The notes under the pieces were generated by a model. The model was not told where the DNA came from. It did not search any database and saw nothing but the letters and a program-made list of their open reading frames with translations. This document shows, piece after piece, positions 15,669 to 24,927 of a DNA stretch of 43,996 nucleotides. This DNA is from a virus: positions 1 to 43,996 of IMG/VR virus record IMGVR_UViG_3300042400_000887. The stretch is one strand, 5' to 3'. Every line of letters starts with the position of its first letter. Position 1 is the stretch's first letter. Made by a program: the position numbers and the translations under genes.

Positions 15669-17384
15669 ATGCCATTCAATTCTAACCCAGAAAAACAGTT
15701 GGAGGATGCGGCATATGATTTCTTTCATTCGTCGCACGAAGCAATTTATACGGCTGATTTAGACGGTTTAATCCTAGCGTGTAACGCCAGATTAACATTG
15801 CTTACAGGTTATTCAACAGAAGAATTAATCGGTAGCCATACTAGAATGCTTAAATCGGGTATCTACGATAGCGAATTCTATAGGATTATGTGGGATTCAA
15901 TCAAAGAATATGGATTCTGGCACGGTCAGATAACTAATAGACGAAAAGACGGTTCATTCTATACCGTCATTACCACTATCACTTCTGTATATGATGCAGA
16001 CGGGACACCAATTCGATACTTATCGGTTGGTAGCGATATCACACAAATAATTGAAAATAAAAATCAGTTGGAATATTCCGCTTATTATGATAGTCTAACA
16101 GGTATACCCAATCGATTATTGTTATTGGATAGAATTAAACAATCAATTTCCTATTCAAACAGAAACAAAACTTTCGTTGCAATTCTATACATTGATTTGG
16201 ATGGATTCAAAGACATCAATGATAATCTAGGACATGATGTTGGCGATGAATTCCTGAAAGAAATCAGTCAGCGCATGAAATCAATACTCAGGGAATCTGA
16301 TACCATTGCCAGATTGGGCGGCGATGAATTTGTTATCGTATTGAACAATCTAACCGATAAAAAAGATTGTGAAGTACCCGCTAAAAAGATATTACAAATC
16401 TGTTCATCGCCAATAGAAATTGATGGTATATTACTTCAGACATCAGCCAGCATTGGTATCAGTTTTCATCCTGCAGAACCCTATGCAGTAGAAGCGGATG
16501 CATTGATTAGACAAGCTGATCAAAGTATGTACATTTCCAAGATGCAAGGCAAAAATCAATACCATATCTATGATAAGATGGAAGACGATCCAATTACCAC
16601 CAGACAGGAAATGATTGATCAGATTCATCCTTCTTTACAACGAGGTGATTTCTTTCTGTGCTATCAGCCAAAGATTAATATGATCGCGGGTGATTTGATT
16701 GGCGTAGAAGCATTGCTCAGATGGAAACACCCTACTCGCGGTATACTTGCACCAATGGAGTTTTTAAACATTATACAAAAGACGCCGATTGGTGTACAAG
16801 TATCCTGTTGGGTTATAAAGGAAGCATTGCGACAATCTTCAGTCTGGAAAGAAGATGGGTTGTATATACCCATTAGCGTTAATTTAGATCCCGTTGTATT
16901 GAGCCAATGCGATTTTGTTGATAAATTGAATACTATAATCCATCAACGCCCAAATTTTAACCCAGGCGATATTTCGTTTGAAATCCTCGAATCATCAATC
17001 ATAGAAGATAATAAAAGAGTATCTGAAATCATTGACCAATGCAAAGAAATGGGTATTACATTTGGGTTAGACGATTTTGGTACGGGATATTCCTCATTAT
17101 CCCACATCAGAAATCTTTCGATTGATCATATCAAAATTGATAAAAGTTTTGTTATGAATTTAATCCACAACCCAATCGATAGGGTTATAGTGGAAAGTAT
17201 CATCAATCTATCTAACGCATTGAATCTAACTGTTATTGCCGAAGGTGTAGAAACAGCGGAACAAGGCAGAGAACTGATTAAAATGGGATGCACGTATGCC
17301 CAAGGGTACTACATATCAAAACCAATCCTACCCGAGAAAATTCCGTTTTGGCTACGAGAATGGAAACTTTCGTCTTATTTTTGA
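15669..17384 (+). CDS. PAS-GGDEF-EAL cyclic-di-GMP enzyme
   Basis: A 571-residue soluble protein with no membrane segment. A PAS/PAC sensor (about 12-128) is followed by a GGDEF diguanylate cyclase domain (about 135-300) and an EAL phosphodiesterase domain (about 315-565). GGDEF is intact (217-221). An inhibitory RxxD site (R208-D211) lies exactly five residues before it. EAL is intact (347-349), as are DDFGTGYSS, IKIDKSF and AEGVET, so both activities look possible. Such proteins set intracellular c-di-GMP, which controls motility versus biofilm in bacteria. A complete one in a T4-like genome is unusual. A late promoter core precedes it. The PAS ligand is unknown. Confidence 0.95.
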   Translation: MPFNSNPEKQLEDAAYDFFHSSHEAIYTADLDGLILACNARLTLLTGYSTEELIGSHTRMLKSGIYDSEFYRIMWDSIKEYGFWHGQITNRRKDGSFYTVITTITSVYDADGTPIRYLSVGSDITQIIENKNQLEYSAYYDSLTGIPNRLLLLDRIKQSISYSNRNKTFVAILYIDLDGFKDINDNLGHDVGDEFLKEISQRMKSILRESDTIARLGGDEFVIVLNNLTDKKDCEVPAKKILQICSSPIEIDGILLQTSASIGISFHPAEPYAVEADALIRQADQSMYISKMQGKNQYHIYDKMEDDPITTRQEMIDQIHPSLQRGDFFLCYQPKINMIAGDLIGVEALLRWKHPTRGILAPMEFLNIIQKTPIGVQVSCWVIKEALRQSSVWKEDGLYIPISVNLDPVVLSQCDFVDKLNTIIHQRPNFNPGDISFEILESSIIEDNKRVSEIIDQCKEMGITFGLDDFGTGYSSLSHIRNLSIDHIKIDKSFVMNLIHNPIDRVIVESIINLSNALNLTVIAEGVETAEQGRELIKMGCTYAQGYYISKPILPEKIPFWLREWKLSSYF

Positions 17385-17393
17385 AAAAAGTTC

Positions 17394-17422
17394 TTGCCTT
17401 CCGTTCTGAGATGCGGTATACT
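17394..17422 (+). promoter_or_regulatory. Sigma70-type promoter
   Basis: TTGCCT (17394-17399), 17 bp, TATACT (17417-17422), preceded by the AAAAAAGTTCT extension shared with other promoters here. The transcript would begin with a 7-bp hairpin GGTAAGG-GGCGTT-CCTTGCC (17433-17452) before the 17470 gene, possibly an mRNA-stabilising 5' stem. Confidence 0.8.
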
Positions 17423-17469
17423 TATGTGCATAGGTAAGGGGCGTTCCTTGCCAACTAGGAGAGAATAAT

Positions 17470-17688
17470 ATGAAAAGATTTAAACCACTAATAGCAATAT
17501 TAATAACATTAACATCAACACCGTTTCTGGTAATATTCTATATTAGTATGTACAAATTGAGTATCCATCTAATTTCGCTGGAAACATTTGGTACACAAGA
17601 GTACATTGGTACTATTCTAGTCTGTTTTTTAACTCTTAGATTTTTAGGTAGAGCAAGACAAATACATTTTTCAAGAGATGAGGCATAA
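17470..17688 (+). CDS. Small membrane protein, two segments
   Basis: A 72-residue protein with two hydrophobic stretches (about 6-27 and 42-60) and a basic C-terminus (RARQIHFSRD). No family recognised. ATG 17470 follows CTAGGAGAG. It is the first gene of a run of small accessory genes behind its own promoter, ending just before the gp47-gp46 pair. An early host-takeover or membrane function is possible, but only from position. Confidence 0.7.
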   Translation: MKRFKPLIAILITLTSTPFLVIFYISMYKLSIHLISLETFGTQEYIGTILVCFLTLRFLGRARQIHFSRDEA

Positions 17689-17690
17689 TA

Positions 17691-18020
17691 ATGAGTAAAG
17701 TAAAACAAACACTAGAAGAAACTGCAGTCGAATTTGAAACATTTCAACAGAAATTACCTGTTGTAGAGGGCAAACCCAGTATCGCCAATTGGACGATTCA
17801 AATCAGATTCTATACAAGAGAACAGTGTTACAAATTAATTGAATTGCTATCAAAAGAACCTGTAGTGTATCCATTTAATTTTGATTGTATCTTCAACGGG
17901 GAATTTGAAGAATACTGGTTAACCATTAATGATATGCAATGGGCAACTAATCTGACTAAACTGGGTCAACTATTGGAACAATGTGATTATGGTTCGTTTC
18001 AAACTAAAGAAAGCAATTAG
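17691..18020 (+). CDS. Unknown 109-residue protein
   Basis: A mixed alpha/beta acidic protein with aromatic-rich strands (NWTIQIRFYT; EEYWLTINDMQWATN). The start lies two bases after the previous stop, so they are co-transcribed. No motif or family recognised. Confidence 0.7.
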   Translation: MSKVKQTLEETAVEFETFQQKLPVVEGKPSIANWTIQIRFYTREQCYKLIELLSKEPVVYPFNFDCIFNGEFEEYWLTINDMQWATNLTKLGQLLEQCDYGSFQTKESN

Positions 18021-18034
18021 AATTGGAGTATATT

Positions 18035-18274
18035 ATGCAAATTGATGCAACAAACATGTTTTTAGTTTATAATACCGTTACCGATATTTGTTCTGAACAC
18101 AGAATACCGATAAAACCTGAGTGGTCTTGTCCTTTTGTTCAAACTCAAGTTTATGATCAACATTCTAAAAGTTGGCGATTTATGTTTGCTAATTATGACA
18201 TAACTGATGAATTTATTATAATTTACTTTAATGTTAAAGATATCTATAAGATTTCAGTAGCGGCCGCCAAATAA
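18035..18274 (+). CDS. Unknown 79-residue protein
   Basis: Starts at ATG 18035 behind TTGGAG. The upstream in-frame start at 18023 would swallow that SD and is rejected. The sequence MQIDATNMFLVYNTV is followed by alternating hydrophobic strands and an Ala-rich end. No recognised family. Same operon as its neighbours. Confidence 0.65.
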   Translation: MQIDATNMFLVYNTVTDICSEHRIPIKPEWSCPFVQTQVYDQHSKSWRFMFANYDITDEFIIIYFNVKDIYKISVAAAK

Positions 18275-18292
18275 AAAAGACAACCGATTCTG

Positions 18293-18412
18293 ATGTATCT
18301 AACAGAAGAAAGAATCGGATGGATTTATGATGATAAAAGATTCTATATAAAGAATACGTGGCTAGATAGGAGATATTATGGAAGGTTTATTAATGACAAA
18401 GGCATCCATTAA
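18293..18412 (+). CDS. Tiny ORF, 39 residues
   Basis: Begins MYLTEERIGWIYDD and is rich in Tyr, Arg and Asp. The ribosome site is weak, and its 3' end overlaps the better-supported 18378 gene by 35 bases in another frame, so it may not be translated. It looks like the short surface peptides common in phage accessory regions. Confidence 0.35.
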   Translation: MYLTEERIGWIYDDKRFYIKNTWLDRRYYGRFINDKGIH

Positions 18413-18500
18413 CCCAACCTCGATTAGATTTATGCCAGATGGCAACACAGAAGTGTTGAGAATAGAACCGTTGGGTTCTATTCTCTGGAATGGTAGATAA
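18378..18500 (+). CDS. Tiny protein, 40 residues
   Basis: ATG 18378 is preceded by AGGAGA at good spacing, and the frame ends four bases before the next start. The product (MEGLLMTKASINPTSIRF through LGSILWNGR) has no recognised family. The clean ribosome site and spacing make it a credible gene. Confidence 0.6.
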   Translation: MEGLLMTKASINPTSIRFMPDGNTEVLRIEPLGSILWNGR

Positions 18501-18503
18501 AAT

Positions 18504-18794
18504 ATGACTCAAAAATTATTTCAACATAAACATTTAAATCATGGTAAAGATTCATATACTGTTGGCGACATTTTTGTATATGAAAGTGTATATTATATCT
18601 TAGCAGTTTCCAGTCATAATTTCGGTAGCGGAGGTTATGTTGTATTGATAAATTTATACTCAGGCGGTATTTGGGACGTCCACACATCTGTAAAAGATAT
18701 CGGTAAAATTACAGTATCGGAATTGTCTGATATTATTGGTTCTGATGTATCTAGGTTTAGATATGTTCCAAAATTAATTATCACAGAGGAATAA
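18504..18794 (+). CDS. Unknown 96-residue protein
   Basis: A beta-rich protein (YTVGDIFVYESVYYILAVSS, then GGYVVLINLYSGGIWDV) with the pattern of a small SH3- or KOW-like barrel, as in many phage 'property-of-the-moment' proteins. No confident family. Its stop overlaps the next start as TAATG. Confidence 0.7.
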   Translation: MTQKLFQHKHLNHGKDSYTVGDIFVYESVYYILAVSSHNFGSGGYVVLINLYSGGIWDVHTSVKDIGKITVSELSDIIGSDVSRFRYVPKLIITEE

Positions 18795-19144
18795 TGTTTG
18801 TAATGAAAAAGTTTAAATATTATAAAGAAGGTATTGTTTATGCTAATGATGATACTGAAGCATTAAACAAATTGAATAATGATGTTACAGAATTATGGGA
18901 AGAAGTTGAAGGTTTAGAGAGATGGGATGATGAGTTGCCAAATTCTGAACAAAAATATGTTAATATTCAGTATATTCTCGTTTCTAGTGAATATGATAAA
19001 GAACAACTATTAAAAGCATTTGAGTATATCCACGATTGTCGCGGAATTGATACAGATTATATGGCTGTAAATACAATCGCGCATTTATATCTACAACCTG
19101 ATAATATTATTGTAACCAAAGATTCTAATGAATCAATAATATAA
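18794..19144 (+). CDS. Unknown 116-residue protein
   Basis: An acidic protein with a predicted N-terminal coiled segment (EALNKLNNDVTELWEEVEGL) and an alpha/beta C-terminal half. ATG 18794 overlaps the previous stop and follows GAGGAAT. An internal ATG at 18803 is an alternative. Function not recognised. Confidence 0.7.
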   Translation: MFVMKKFKYYKEGIVYANDDTEALNKLNNDVTELWEEVEGLERWDDELPNSEQKYVNIQYILVSSEYDKEQLLKAFEYIHDCRGIDTDYMAVNTIAHLYLQPDNIIVTKDSNESII

Positions 19145-19158
19145 AGGAAAAATTAAAA

Positions 19159-19386
19159 ATGACATATACAATAGAATTGAGTAAAAACTCAATCCAAAAT
19201 TTGGATAAACAAGAATTAACTGATAGACATATTATACTCGTCAAAGTTGATGTAAAGGATATGCCGGCGCACAAAGCAATCAAATTTATGAGAGATATTA
19301 GTAAAGAATTTGCTGATAAAGTTGCTCCAGCTGAAATAATTGTCATGCCATTAGAAAATACTATCGAAGTATTTGCAAAAAAGTGA
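19159..19386 (+). CDS. Unknown 75-residue protein
   Basis: A compact alpha/beta protein (MTYTIELSKNSIQNL; then RHIILVKVDV; KFMRDISKEFADKVAP; EIIVMPLENTIEVF) with a beta-alpha-beta layout. Ribosome site AAAGGAAA. No family recognised. Confidence 0.7.
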   Translation: MTYTIELSKNSIQNLDKQELTDRHIILVKVDVKDMPAHKAIKFMRDISKEFADKVAPAEIIVMPLENTIEVFAKK

Positions 19387-19411
19387 TTATGAAACGGATT
19401 AAGGAATAATA

Positions 19412-19513
19412 ATGACTAAATTTAAAGTTCCTGGTGTAGTTGATATTGTTGAAAATTGTGATGGCGATTTAGATTGTGCCATATTTACTATCAAAAAAAG
19501 AATTTGGAGTTGA
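19412..19513 (+). CDS. Tiny protein, 33 residues
   Basis: ATG 19412 with AAGGAA upstream encodes MTKFKVPGVVDIVENCDG and ends IKKRIWS. It fits exactly between its neighbours, ending three bases before the next ATG. Unknown function. Confidence 0.5.
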   Translation: MTKFKVPGVVDIVENCDGDLDCAIFTIKKRIWS

Positions 19514-19516
19514 AGA

Positions 19517-19741
19517 ATGAAACCTAAAGTAAAATACTATTTCAATCAATTCTGTGAAGATCGGAAATTTCTGGCATTTAATGAAAGATATGATTTTATC
19601 TGGAAAGATTTTGATGATGAAGATTTAGCATGGGAAGCGTTTGTTCATCTTGCCACTATGATCCAACAACAATTTGGCACAATTAATCTTGAATTAGAAC
19701 TTCTAAAGAAATATGTAGCTATATCATCCGAGGATAATTGA
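19517..19741 (+). CDS. Unknown 74-residue protein
   Basis: An aromatic-rich acidic helical protein (KYYFNQFCEDRKFLAF; FIWKDFDDEDLAWEAF). It lies three bases before the gp47 gene, so it is probably co-translated with the recombination nuclease. No family recognised. Confidence 0.7.
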   Translation: MKPKVKYYFNQFCEDRKFLAFNERYDFIWKDFDDEDLAWEAFVHLATMIQQQFGTINLELELLKKYVAISSEDN

Positions 19742-19744
19742 AGA

Positions 19745-20800
19745 ATGAAAGCAGTTTTAATTTCCGACCAGCATATAGGAGCAAGGGAAAATAGTACCAT
19801 CATCCTTGAACATCAACGTAAATTTTATGATGAGATATTTTTTCCTTATCTGATAGAGAATAATATCAATACAGTTATTGGTCTAGGCGATTTCTGGGAT
19901 AAAAGAAAATATACCAATAATTATATTGCTGAACAAGCAAAACGATTATACTTTGATAAATTAGTTGAATATGGAATTTATCATTACATGATAGTAGGAA
20001 ATCACGATTGTGCGTTCAAAAATTCTCTATTCCCAAACACCCCAAGAACATTACTAGCTGAGTATTCCAATCTGCATATCATTGATGAGCCACAAACGGT
20101 ATCAGTTGATGGTATTGACATCGCTATGATTCCTTGGATTTGCCAAGATAATTACGATGCTTCAATGAACGAAATTGCTACGTCGAAGGCAGATATTTGT
20201 ATGCTTCATGCAGAAATCTCTGGATTTCAGATGTATCGCGGCGTTGAATCGCATGGCGGTTTATCTCAATCAATGTTCGACCGATATGATAAAGCATTTT
20301 CCGGTCATTACCACCATCGGTCAACTAAAGGCAATATTACCTATCTTGGTACGCCTTATGAACTAACTTGGCAAGATTATGGTGATCCTAAAGGATTCCA
20401 TACTTTCGACCTTGCTACTAGGGAGTTGACTTTTATTGAAAATCCGAATAAACTATTCGTTAAGATTGAATACAATGATTTAGATCAAGAACCCGTTGAT
20501 TTGAGTGGTTTACAAATCAAAGATACTTACGTAAAATTAATTGTAGTCAACAAGACCGATTTCTATAAGTATGATCAGTTCTTGAATAAATTGTATAACA
20601 AAGGTGCTTATGAGATTAAAATTATCGAAGACATCGGAGATTTCTCTACTGGCGAACTGTCGGATGACATTAAATTAGAAGATACGCAGTCTGTTCTAAA
20701 TCACTATATTGAATCAATCGAAACTGACGTTGATACTGTAAAAATTAAATCATACATTCAATCGCTTTATGCGGAAGCGTTGAACTTGGAAATGGCATAA
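19745..20800 (+). CDS. 47: Recombination nuclease subunit gp47 (Mre11/SbcD-like)
   Basis: Calcineurin-like metallo-nuclease that, with gp46, resects DNA ends for recombination-dependent replication and degrades host DNA. All phosphoesterase motifs are visible: SDQHIG (D8, H10), GDFWD (48-52), GNHD (85-88), MLHAEI (H155) and GHYHHR (187-192). The 351 residues match T4 gp47 (339). The last base of its stop is the first base of the gp46 ATG (TAATG), giving tight coupling of the two subunits. Confidence 0.96.
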   Translation: MKAVLISDQHIGARENSTIILEHQRKFYDEIFFPYLIENNINTVIGLGDFWDKRKYTNNYIAEQAKRLYFDKLVEYGIYHYMIVGNHDCAFKNSLFPNTPRTLLAEYSNLHIIDEPQTVSVDGIDIAMIPWICQDNYDASMNEIATSKADICMLHAEISGFQMYRGVESHGGLSQSMFDRYDKAFSGHYHHRSTKGNITYLGTPYELTWQDYGDPKGFHTFDLATRELTFIENPNKLFVKIEYNDLDQEPVDLSGLQIKDTYVKLIVVNKTDFYKYDQFLNKLYNKGAYEIKIIEDIGDFSTGELSDDIKLEDTQSVLNHYIESIETDVDTVKIKSYIQSLYAEALNLEMA

Positions 20801-22518
20801 TGGCGACTATTCACTTTAAATACGTAGAGTATAAGAATTTCCTTTCAACCGGTAATTCTGCGAATAAAATCGTATTGGATAAATCAAGAACTACATTAAT
20901 AATGGGTAAAAATGGCGAAGGTAAATCGACCATTCTTGATGCCATTACGTTTTGTTTATTTGGCAAACCGTTCAGAGATATTAAACTCGGGCAATTAGTT
21001 AATTCAATCAACGGAAAACAATTGACGGTTACCAGCGAGTTCATTGTTGGTAACAAACAATATAAAGTGATTCGCGGACTCAAACCCAATATCTTTGAAA
21101 TCTATGCCGATGGTATTATGATTAATCAAGATGCATCTGCAAAAGATTATCAGAAAATTCTGGAACAACAAATTTTACGGTTGAACTATAAAACTTTCAC
21201 GCAGGTTGTAATTTTGGGTTCCGCGTCTTTCGTGCCTTTTATGCAACTTAAAACAAGTCAACGCCGCGAGGTCGTGGAAGACATTCTTGACATTCGGATA
21301 TTCTCTGTCATGAATCAGTTACTAAGGGATCGTGCATCTTCTACTAAAGATTCTATTGCAAAGTTAGACGCTGAGATTAAAGTAGCAAAGGCAAAGGTAG
21401 AATCCCAGACAGCAATTATCAAAGCAATGACTGCTGCGAAAACTGATACGGTCAGGTCTTTGCTTGATAAAATTCATCAAAACGAATCCCAGATAGAACA
21501 ATCGCAAGTCACTTCGGAACTGCTGACCGCAGAAATTACAAAGTTACGGGAACGAACGACCGAAAAAAGTAGATTGGAAGAAGACATCAACCGTATCAAT
21601 AAAATGGTAAGTAAGTATTCTGCCACGATTGACCACCAGACAAACCACGTACATTTTTTCAACGATAACTCTGTTTGCTCAACCTGTTCCCAAGAAATCA
21701 CAGAAGAGTATAAACAGGAAGTGATTGCTGGATTGCAAGATAAAATTGATGAAGAACAAACGAAGATTACTCAATTAGAAAAAGCGCATATTAATCTGAA
21801 AGAATCTTTGGCAAAAATACAATCTGTTCAAAATGAAATAACAGATAAAAACATAGAGTTATCGACTACCAATAATACAATTTCGTTATTGAATAAACAG
21901 ATAACTCAGTTCCGCGCGGAAATAGAATCGGTTGAACAGGATACATCAAATGTTGATGAAGAGAAACGTAAACTAAAAGAGTTAGCATCGGTAACGGTAT
22001 CTCAAATCAATCAAAAAACTTCATTATTAGAATTGAGAGAACTCCAGGAAGTTTCTAATCAATTATTGAAAGATACAGGTATTAAAACTGCTATCATCAG
22101 AGAATATCTACCGGTAATGAATACGTTAATCAATAAGTATCTGGCAATCATGGACACTTATATCAAATTCGAGTTAGACGAATCATTTAATGAAACCATT
22201 AAATCTAGGTTTAGAGATGAGTTCACTTATGCTTCGTTTTCCGAAGGCGAAAAACGCAAACTTGACGTTGCAATTTTGTTTGCTTGGAGGCAAATCGCCA
22301 GATTGAAAAACTCAGTCAACACGAACCTATTAATCATGGACGAAATCGCGGATTCCTCATTAGATGACACGGCAACGGAATCTTTATTGACTATGATAAA
22401 CTCATTGGAGTCTGATACAAACGTGTTCGTTATATCACACCGCGGTGACATATTGAACGACAAATTTCACTCAGTTTTGCGCATAGAGAAGCGCAACGAT
22501 TTTTCTGTAATTGCTTAA
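20800..22518 (+). CDS. 46: Recombination nuclease subunit gp46 (Rad50/SbcC-like)
   Basis: SMC-family ATPase partner of gp47. The 572-residue protein has Walker A GKNGEGKST (36-44), a long coiled-coil arm, a zinc-hook CSTC (C293, C296) at the arm's tip, the ABC signature FSEGEKRKLD (480-489) and Walker B LLIMDE (D514, E515). All catalytic features appear intact. T4 gp46 is 560 residues. It is the last gene of this unit. About 150 bp of apparently non-coding AT-rich sequence and a terminator follow. Confidence 0.96.
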   Translation: MATIHFKYVEYKNFLSTGNSANKIVLDKSRTTLIMGKNGEGKSTILDAITFCLFGKPFRDIKLGQLVNSINGKQLTVTSEFIVGNKQYKVIRGLKPNIFEIYADGIMINQDASAKDYQKILEQQILRLNYKTFTQVVILGSASFVPFMQLKTSQRREVVEDILDIRIFSVMNQLLRDRASSTKDSIAKLDAEIKVAKAKVESQTAIIKAMTAAKTDTVRSLLDKIHQNESQIEQSQVTSELLTAEITKLRERTTEKSRLEEDINRINKMVSKYSATIDHQTNHVHFFNDNSVCSTCSQEITEEYKQEVIAGLQDKIDEEQTKITQLEKAHINLKESLAKIQSVQNEITDKNIELSTTNNTISLLNKQITQFRAEIESVEQDTSNVDEEKRKLKELASVTVSQINQKTSLLELRELQEVSNQLLKDTGIKTAIIREYLPVMNTLINKYLAIMDTYIKFELDESFNETIKSRFRDEFTYASFSEGEKRKLDVAILFAWRQIARLKNSVNTNLLIMDEIADSSLDDTATESLLTMINSLESDTNVFVISHRGDILNDKFHSVLRIEKRNDFSVIA

Positions 22519-22670
22519 TAAAATCAATAAGTTACGCGAATTTGATACCATTTTAACGACGAGTTAATTTTTTCGCCCTACCTTTCCTGCGGTTTGATGA
22601 AAAATCCATGATTTTACCGTTGTAACTCTTTGTTTAATAAGTGGTTTTTTAATTGAATTTCATTTTTAAA

Positions 22671-22700
22671 GACTGTTTCCTAAAACGAAACAGTCTTTTT
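22671..22700 (+). terminator. Intrinsic terminator after gp46
   Basis: A 9-bp perfect stem GACTGTTTC/GAAACAGTC (22671-22679, 22687-22695) followed by TTTTT. A closely related stem lies at 42257-42281. The stretch 22519-22670 before it shows no gene or clear signal. Confidence 0.9.
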
Positions 22701-22722
22701 CCTTCTGGCATTAAAAAAGTTC

Positions 22723-22751
22723 TTTACTTTTGGAAGTATTCGACGTATACT
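22723..22751 (+). promoter_or_regulatory. Sigma70-type promoter for the CobT-like gene
   Basis: TTTACT (22723-22728), 17 bp, TATACT (22746-22751), with AAAAAAGTTC just upstream. It directly follows the gp46 terminator. Confidence 0.87.
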
Positions 22752-22780
22752 ATGCGTATAGTTTGAATTTTGGAGTTATT

Positions 22781-24916
22781 ATGAATCAAGTGATCGACAT
22801 TACCGCTAAACTTCTGGCAACAGAAAATCTTACCATCATTAAAAAACCTTGCAGAACTGCCGCGTTTGACACCGAATCCCGCGAACTAATTCTTCCTGTT
22901 TGGAAAGACATGACCCCAGAAATCGAAGGGATGTTGGTCGGTCACGAAGTTGGTCATGCTCTTTATACCACCCTTGATATTATTGATGCTGTCAAAGATA
23001 ACAAAAAACTTCATACTTATTTGAACGTCATCGAGGATGTTCGAGTAGAAAAGTTAATGAAACGCAAATACCCTGGATTGCGCAAAACCTTTACTGCTGG
23101 TTATAAACAGTTAAATGATCGCGACTTCTTCGGCGTAAGCGAAATCGCTGATATGTCCACTTTGAATCTTATTGACAGAATCAATATGTGGTACAAAGTT
23201 GGATTTTCCGCAAACGTCAAATTCTCTAAAACCGAGATGGAATTTGTTAACCGCACCGAAAGAACTGAAACTTCTAAAGAGGTAATTCAACTTGCACAGG
23301 AAATCTATGATTATTCAAAAGAACAGTTAGAGAAGAATCCGCAACAACAAAAACCGCAATTGCAAATGGAAGATCCAGAAGGCGATGATGATTCATACGA
23401 TGATTCCGAATATATGGAATTTGATGAATCTGACTCCGATGAATCAGAAACTCCTAGTGATGTTGATGCAGAATCAACAGATGACGATCAAGGCACTGGC
23501 GAAACTTCTGCATCTGATGGTTCAAGTAACCGCGAAATGACCGAAGAAGAACTGGAAGAAGCATTAGAATCAATTACCGATAAAGCATTGTCAAATGCCA
23601 TCGATGAGTTAGCAGATACCTCGGTGCAGTATAACTACCATACTCTAGCAACTGATTATGATATTGATTTTATCATTCCAGTAAAAACAATTTTGGATGA
23701 AACCAAAGACGTTGATGATTATCCAAAAATGATTACTAGACGTGGAACTGAGATGGACCAGTCCGTCGATGATGCGTTTAATACATTCAAAACTAACGCC
23801 AATCGTACGGTATCTTATTTGGTAAAAGAATTTGAAATGAAAAAAGCGGCAACTGCTTACAAAAGAACCCAGACTTCAAAATCGGGTTCGCTTGATATGT
23901 CGAAAATCTTTGCTTACCAGTTGAACGATGATTTGTTCAAACGGGTTACCGCCATTAAAAGGGGTAAAAACCACGGTATGATGTTTTTACTGGACTGGTC
24001 CGGTTCGATGAGTGATGTCATTCATGATACACTTGAACAAGTAATTACTCTGGCAATGTTTTGTCATCGCGCGCAGATTCCGTTCCAAGTATTGGCGTTT
24101 ACCGATCATTATTATAGAAACTTCGATAAAGACAACACTGCTTATTATGAACGAGTAAAAGCGAGAAGGGTAGATTACCGTAATAAACAATTTACATTAA
24201 ATAATACCGTAGACACTTGTAATCTGTTGGAATTCTTTAATGACAAAATGTCTACGAGAGAATTTAATGTCATGGCAAAACGATTATTTAACACGTTTGC
24301 GTTCATTCATGGTAGTTATAATTTAGGTACAACGCCATTGAATCAATCATTGGCATTTATGACTGAATACCTTGGTTCATTTATTCGCAAAAATAATATT
24401 GAAAAAATGTCCTTTATTACGTTGACTGACGGCATGGGTGATAGTTTACGTTCGTCCAGTCCGTTTTATTCCGGAAAAATTGATAAAATTAAAAACTTTA
24501 TTACCGATCCAATTACTAAAATCACTTACCCTTTCAAAGAAAATTCGGTTGAACAAACAGGTACATTATTAAAAATTATTAAAGACAGATACAACGTTAA
24601 TAACATTGGTTTTTATATCGCATCTAAAGCATCCGAAAGAGATATAAATTATGCTATGTATTACAACGGCGTTTCATCTGGTTTGGCGTATGATTACCGT
24701 AAACAGATTAGAAATGATGGATTCGCTACCATGAAATCGGTTGGCAGGGATGGATTCTTCATCGTACCGGCAAAGTCGTTGAAGATTGAAGAAGGCGAAC
24801 TGTCGGTAACCGCCAAACAATCATCGAAGGCAATCGCAAAAAACTTTACCAAGTTGATGGAAGGTAGACAAGTAAACCGTTTGTTGCTTAACCAATTCAT
24901 AAAAATCATCGCTTAA
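22781..24916 (+). CDS. cobT: CobT-like protein: zincin-like domain plus VWA domain
   Basis: A 711-residue protein starting at ATG 22781 (TTTGGAG upstream). The longer frame from 22730 overlaps the promoter. Residues 55-59 read HEVGH, a zincin HExxH, followed by IEDVRVE (84-90), the usual second motif of NorD/CobT-type proteins. A long Asp/Glu/Ser linker (about 195-265) leads to a VWA domain with MIDAS motif DWSGS (405-409). CobT proteins pair with the AAA+ CobS in cobalt insertion, and phage versions often travel with cobS. In general, MoxR-AAA/VWA pairs act as chaperones for metal-enzyme or complex assembly, so cobalamin synthesis is not proven. Confidence 0.85.
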   Translation: MNQVIDITAKLLATENLTIIKKPCRTAAFDTESRELILPVWKDMTPEIEGMLVGHEVGHALYTTLDIIDAVKDNKKLHTYLNVIEDVRVEKLMKRKYPGLRKTFTAGYKQLNDRDFFGVSEIADMSTLNLIDRINMWYKVGFSANVKFSKTEMEFVNRTERTETSKEVIQLAQEIYDYSKEQLEKNPQQQKPQLQMEDPEGDDDSYDDSEYMEFDESDSDESETPSDVDAESTDDDQGTGETSASDGSSNREMTEEELEEALESITDKALSNAIDELADTSVQYNYHTLATDYDIDFIIPVKTILDETKDVDDYPKMITRRGTEMDQSVDDAFNTFKTNANRTVSYLVKEFEMKKAATAYKRTQTSKSGSLDMSKIFAYQLNDDLFKRVTAIKRGKNHGMMFLLDWSGSMSDVIHDTLEQVITLAMFCHRAQIPFQVLAFTDHYYRNFDKDNTAYYERVKARRVDYRNKQFTLNNTVDTCNLLEFFNDKMSTREFNVMAKRLFNTFAFIHGSYNLGTTPLNQSLAFMTEYLGSFIRKNNIEKMSFITLTDGMGDSLRSSSPFYSGKIDKIKNFITDPITKITYPFKENSVEQTGTLLKIIKDRYNVNNIGFYIASKASERDINYAMYYNGVSSGLAYDYRKQIRNDGFATMKSVGRDGFFIVPAKSLKIEEGELSVTAKQSSKAIAKNFTKLMEGRQVNRLLLNQFIKIIA

Positions 24917-24927
24917 CAAAAAAGTTC

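Noticed and set aside
22730-22780. Longer start for the CobT-like protein
   Set aside because: It would translate through the promoter -10 and likely transcription start. ATG 22781 has GGAG upstream.
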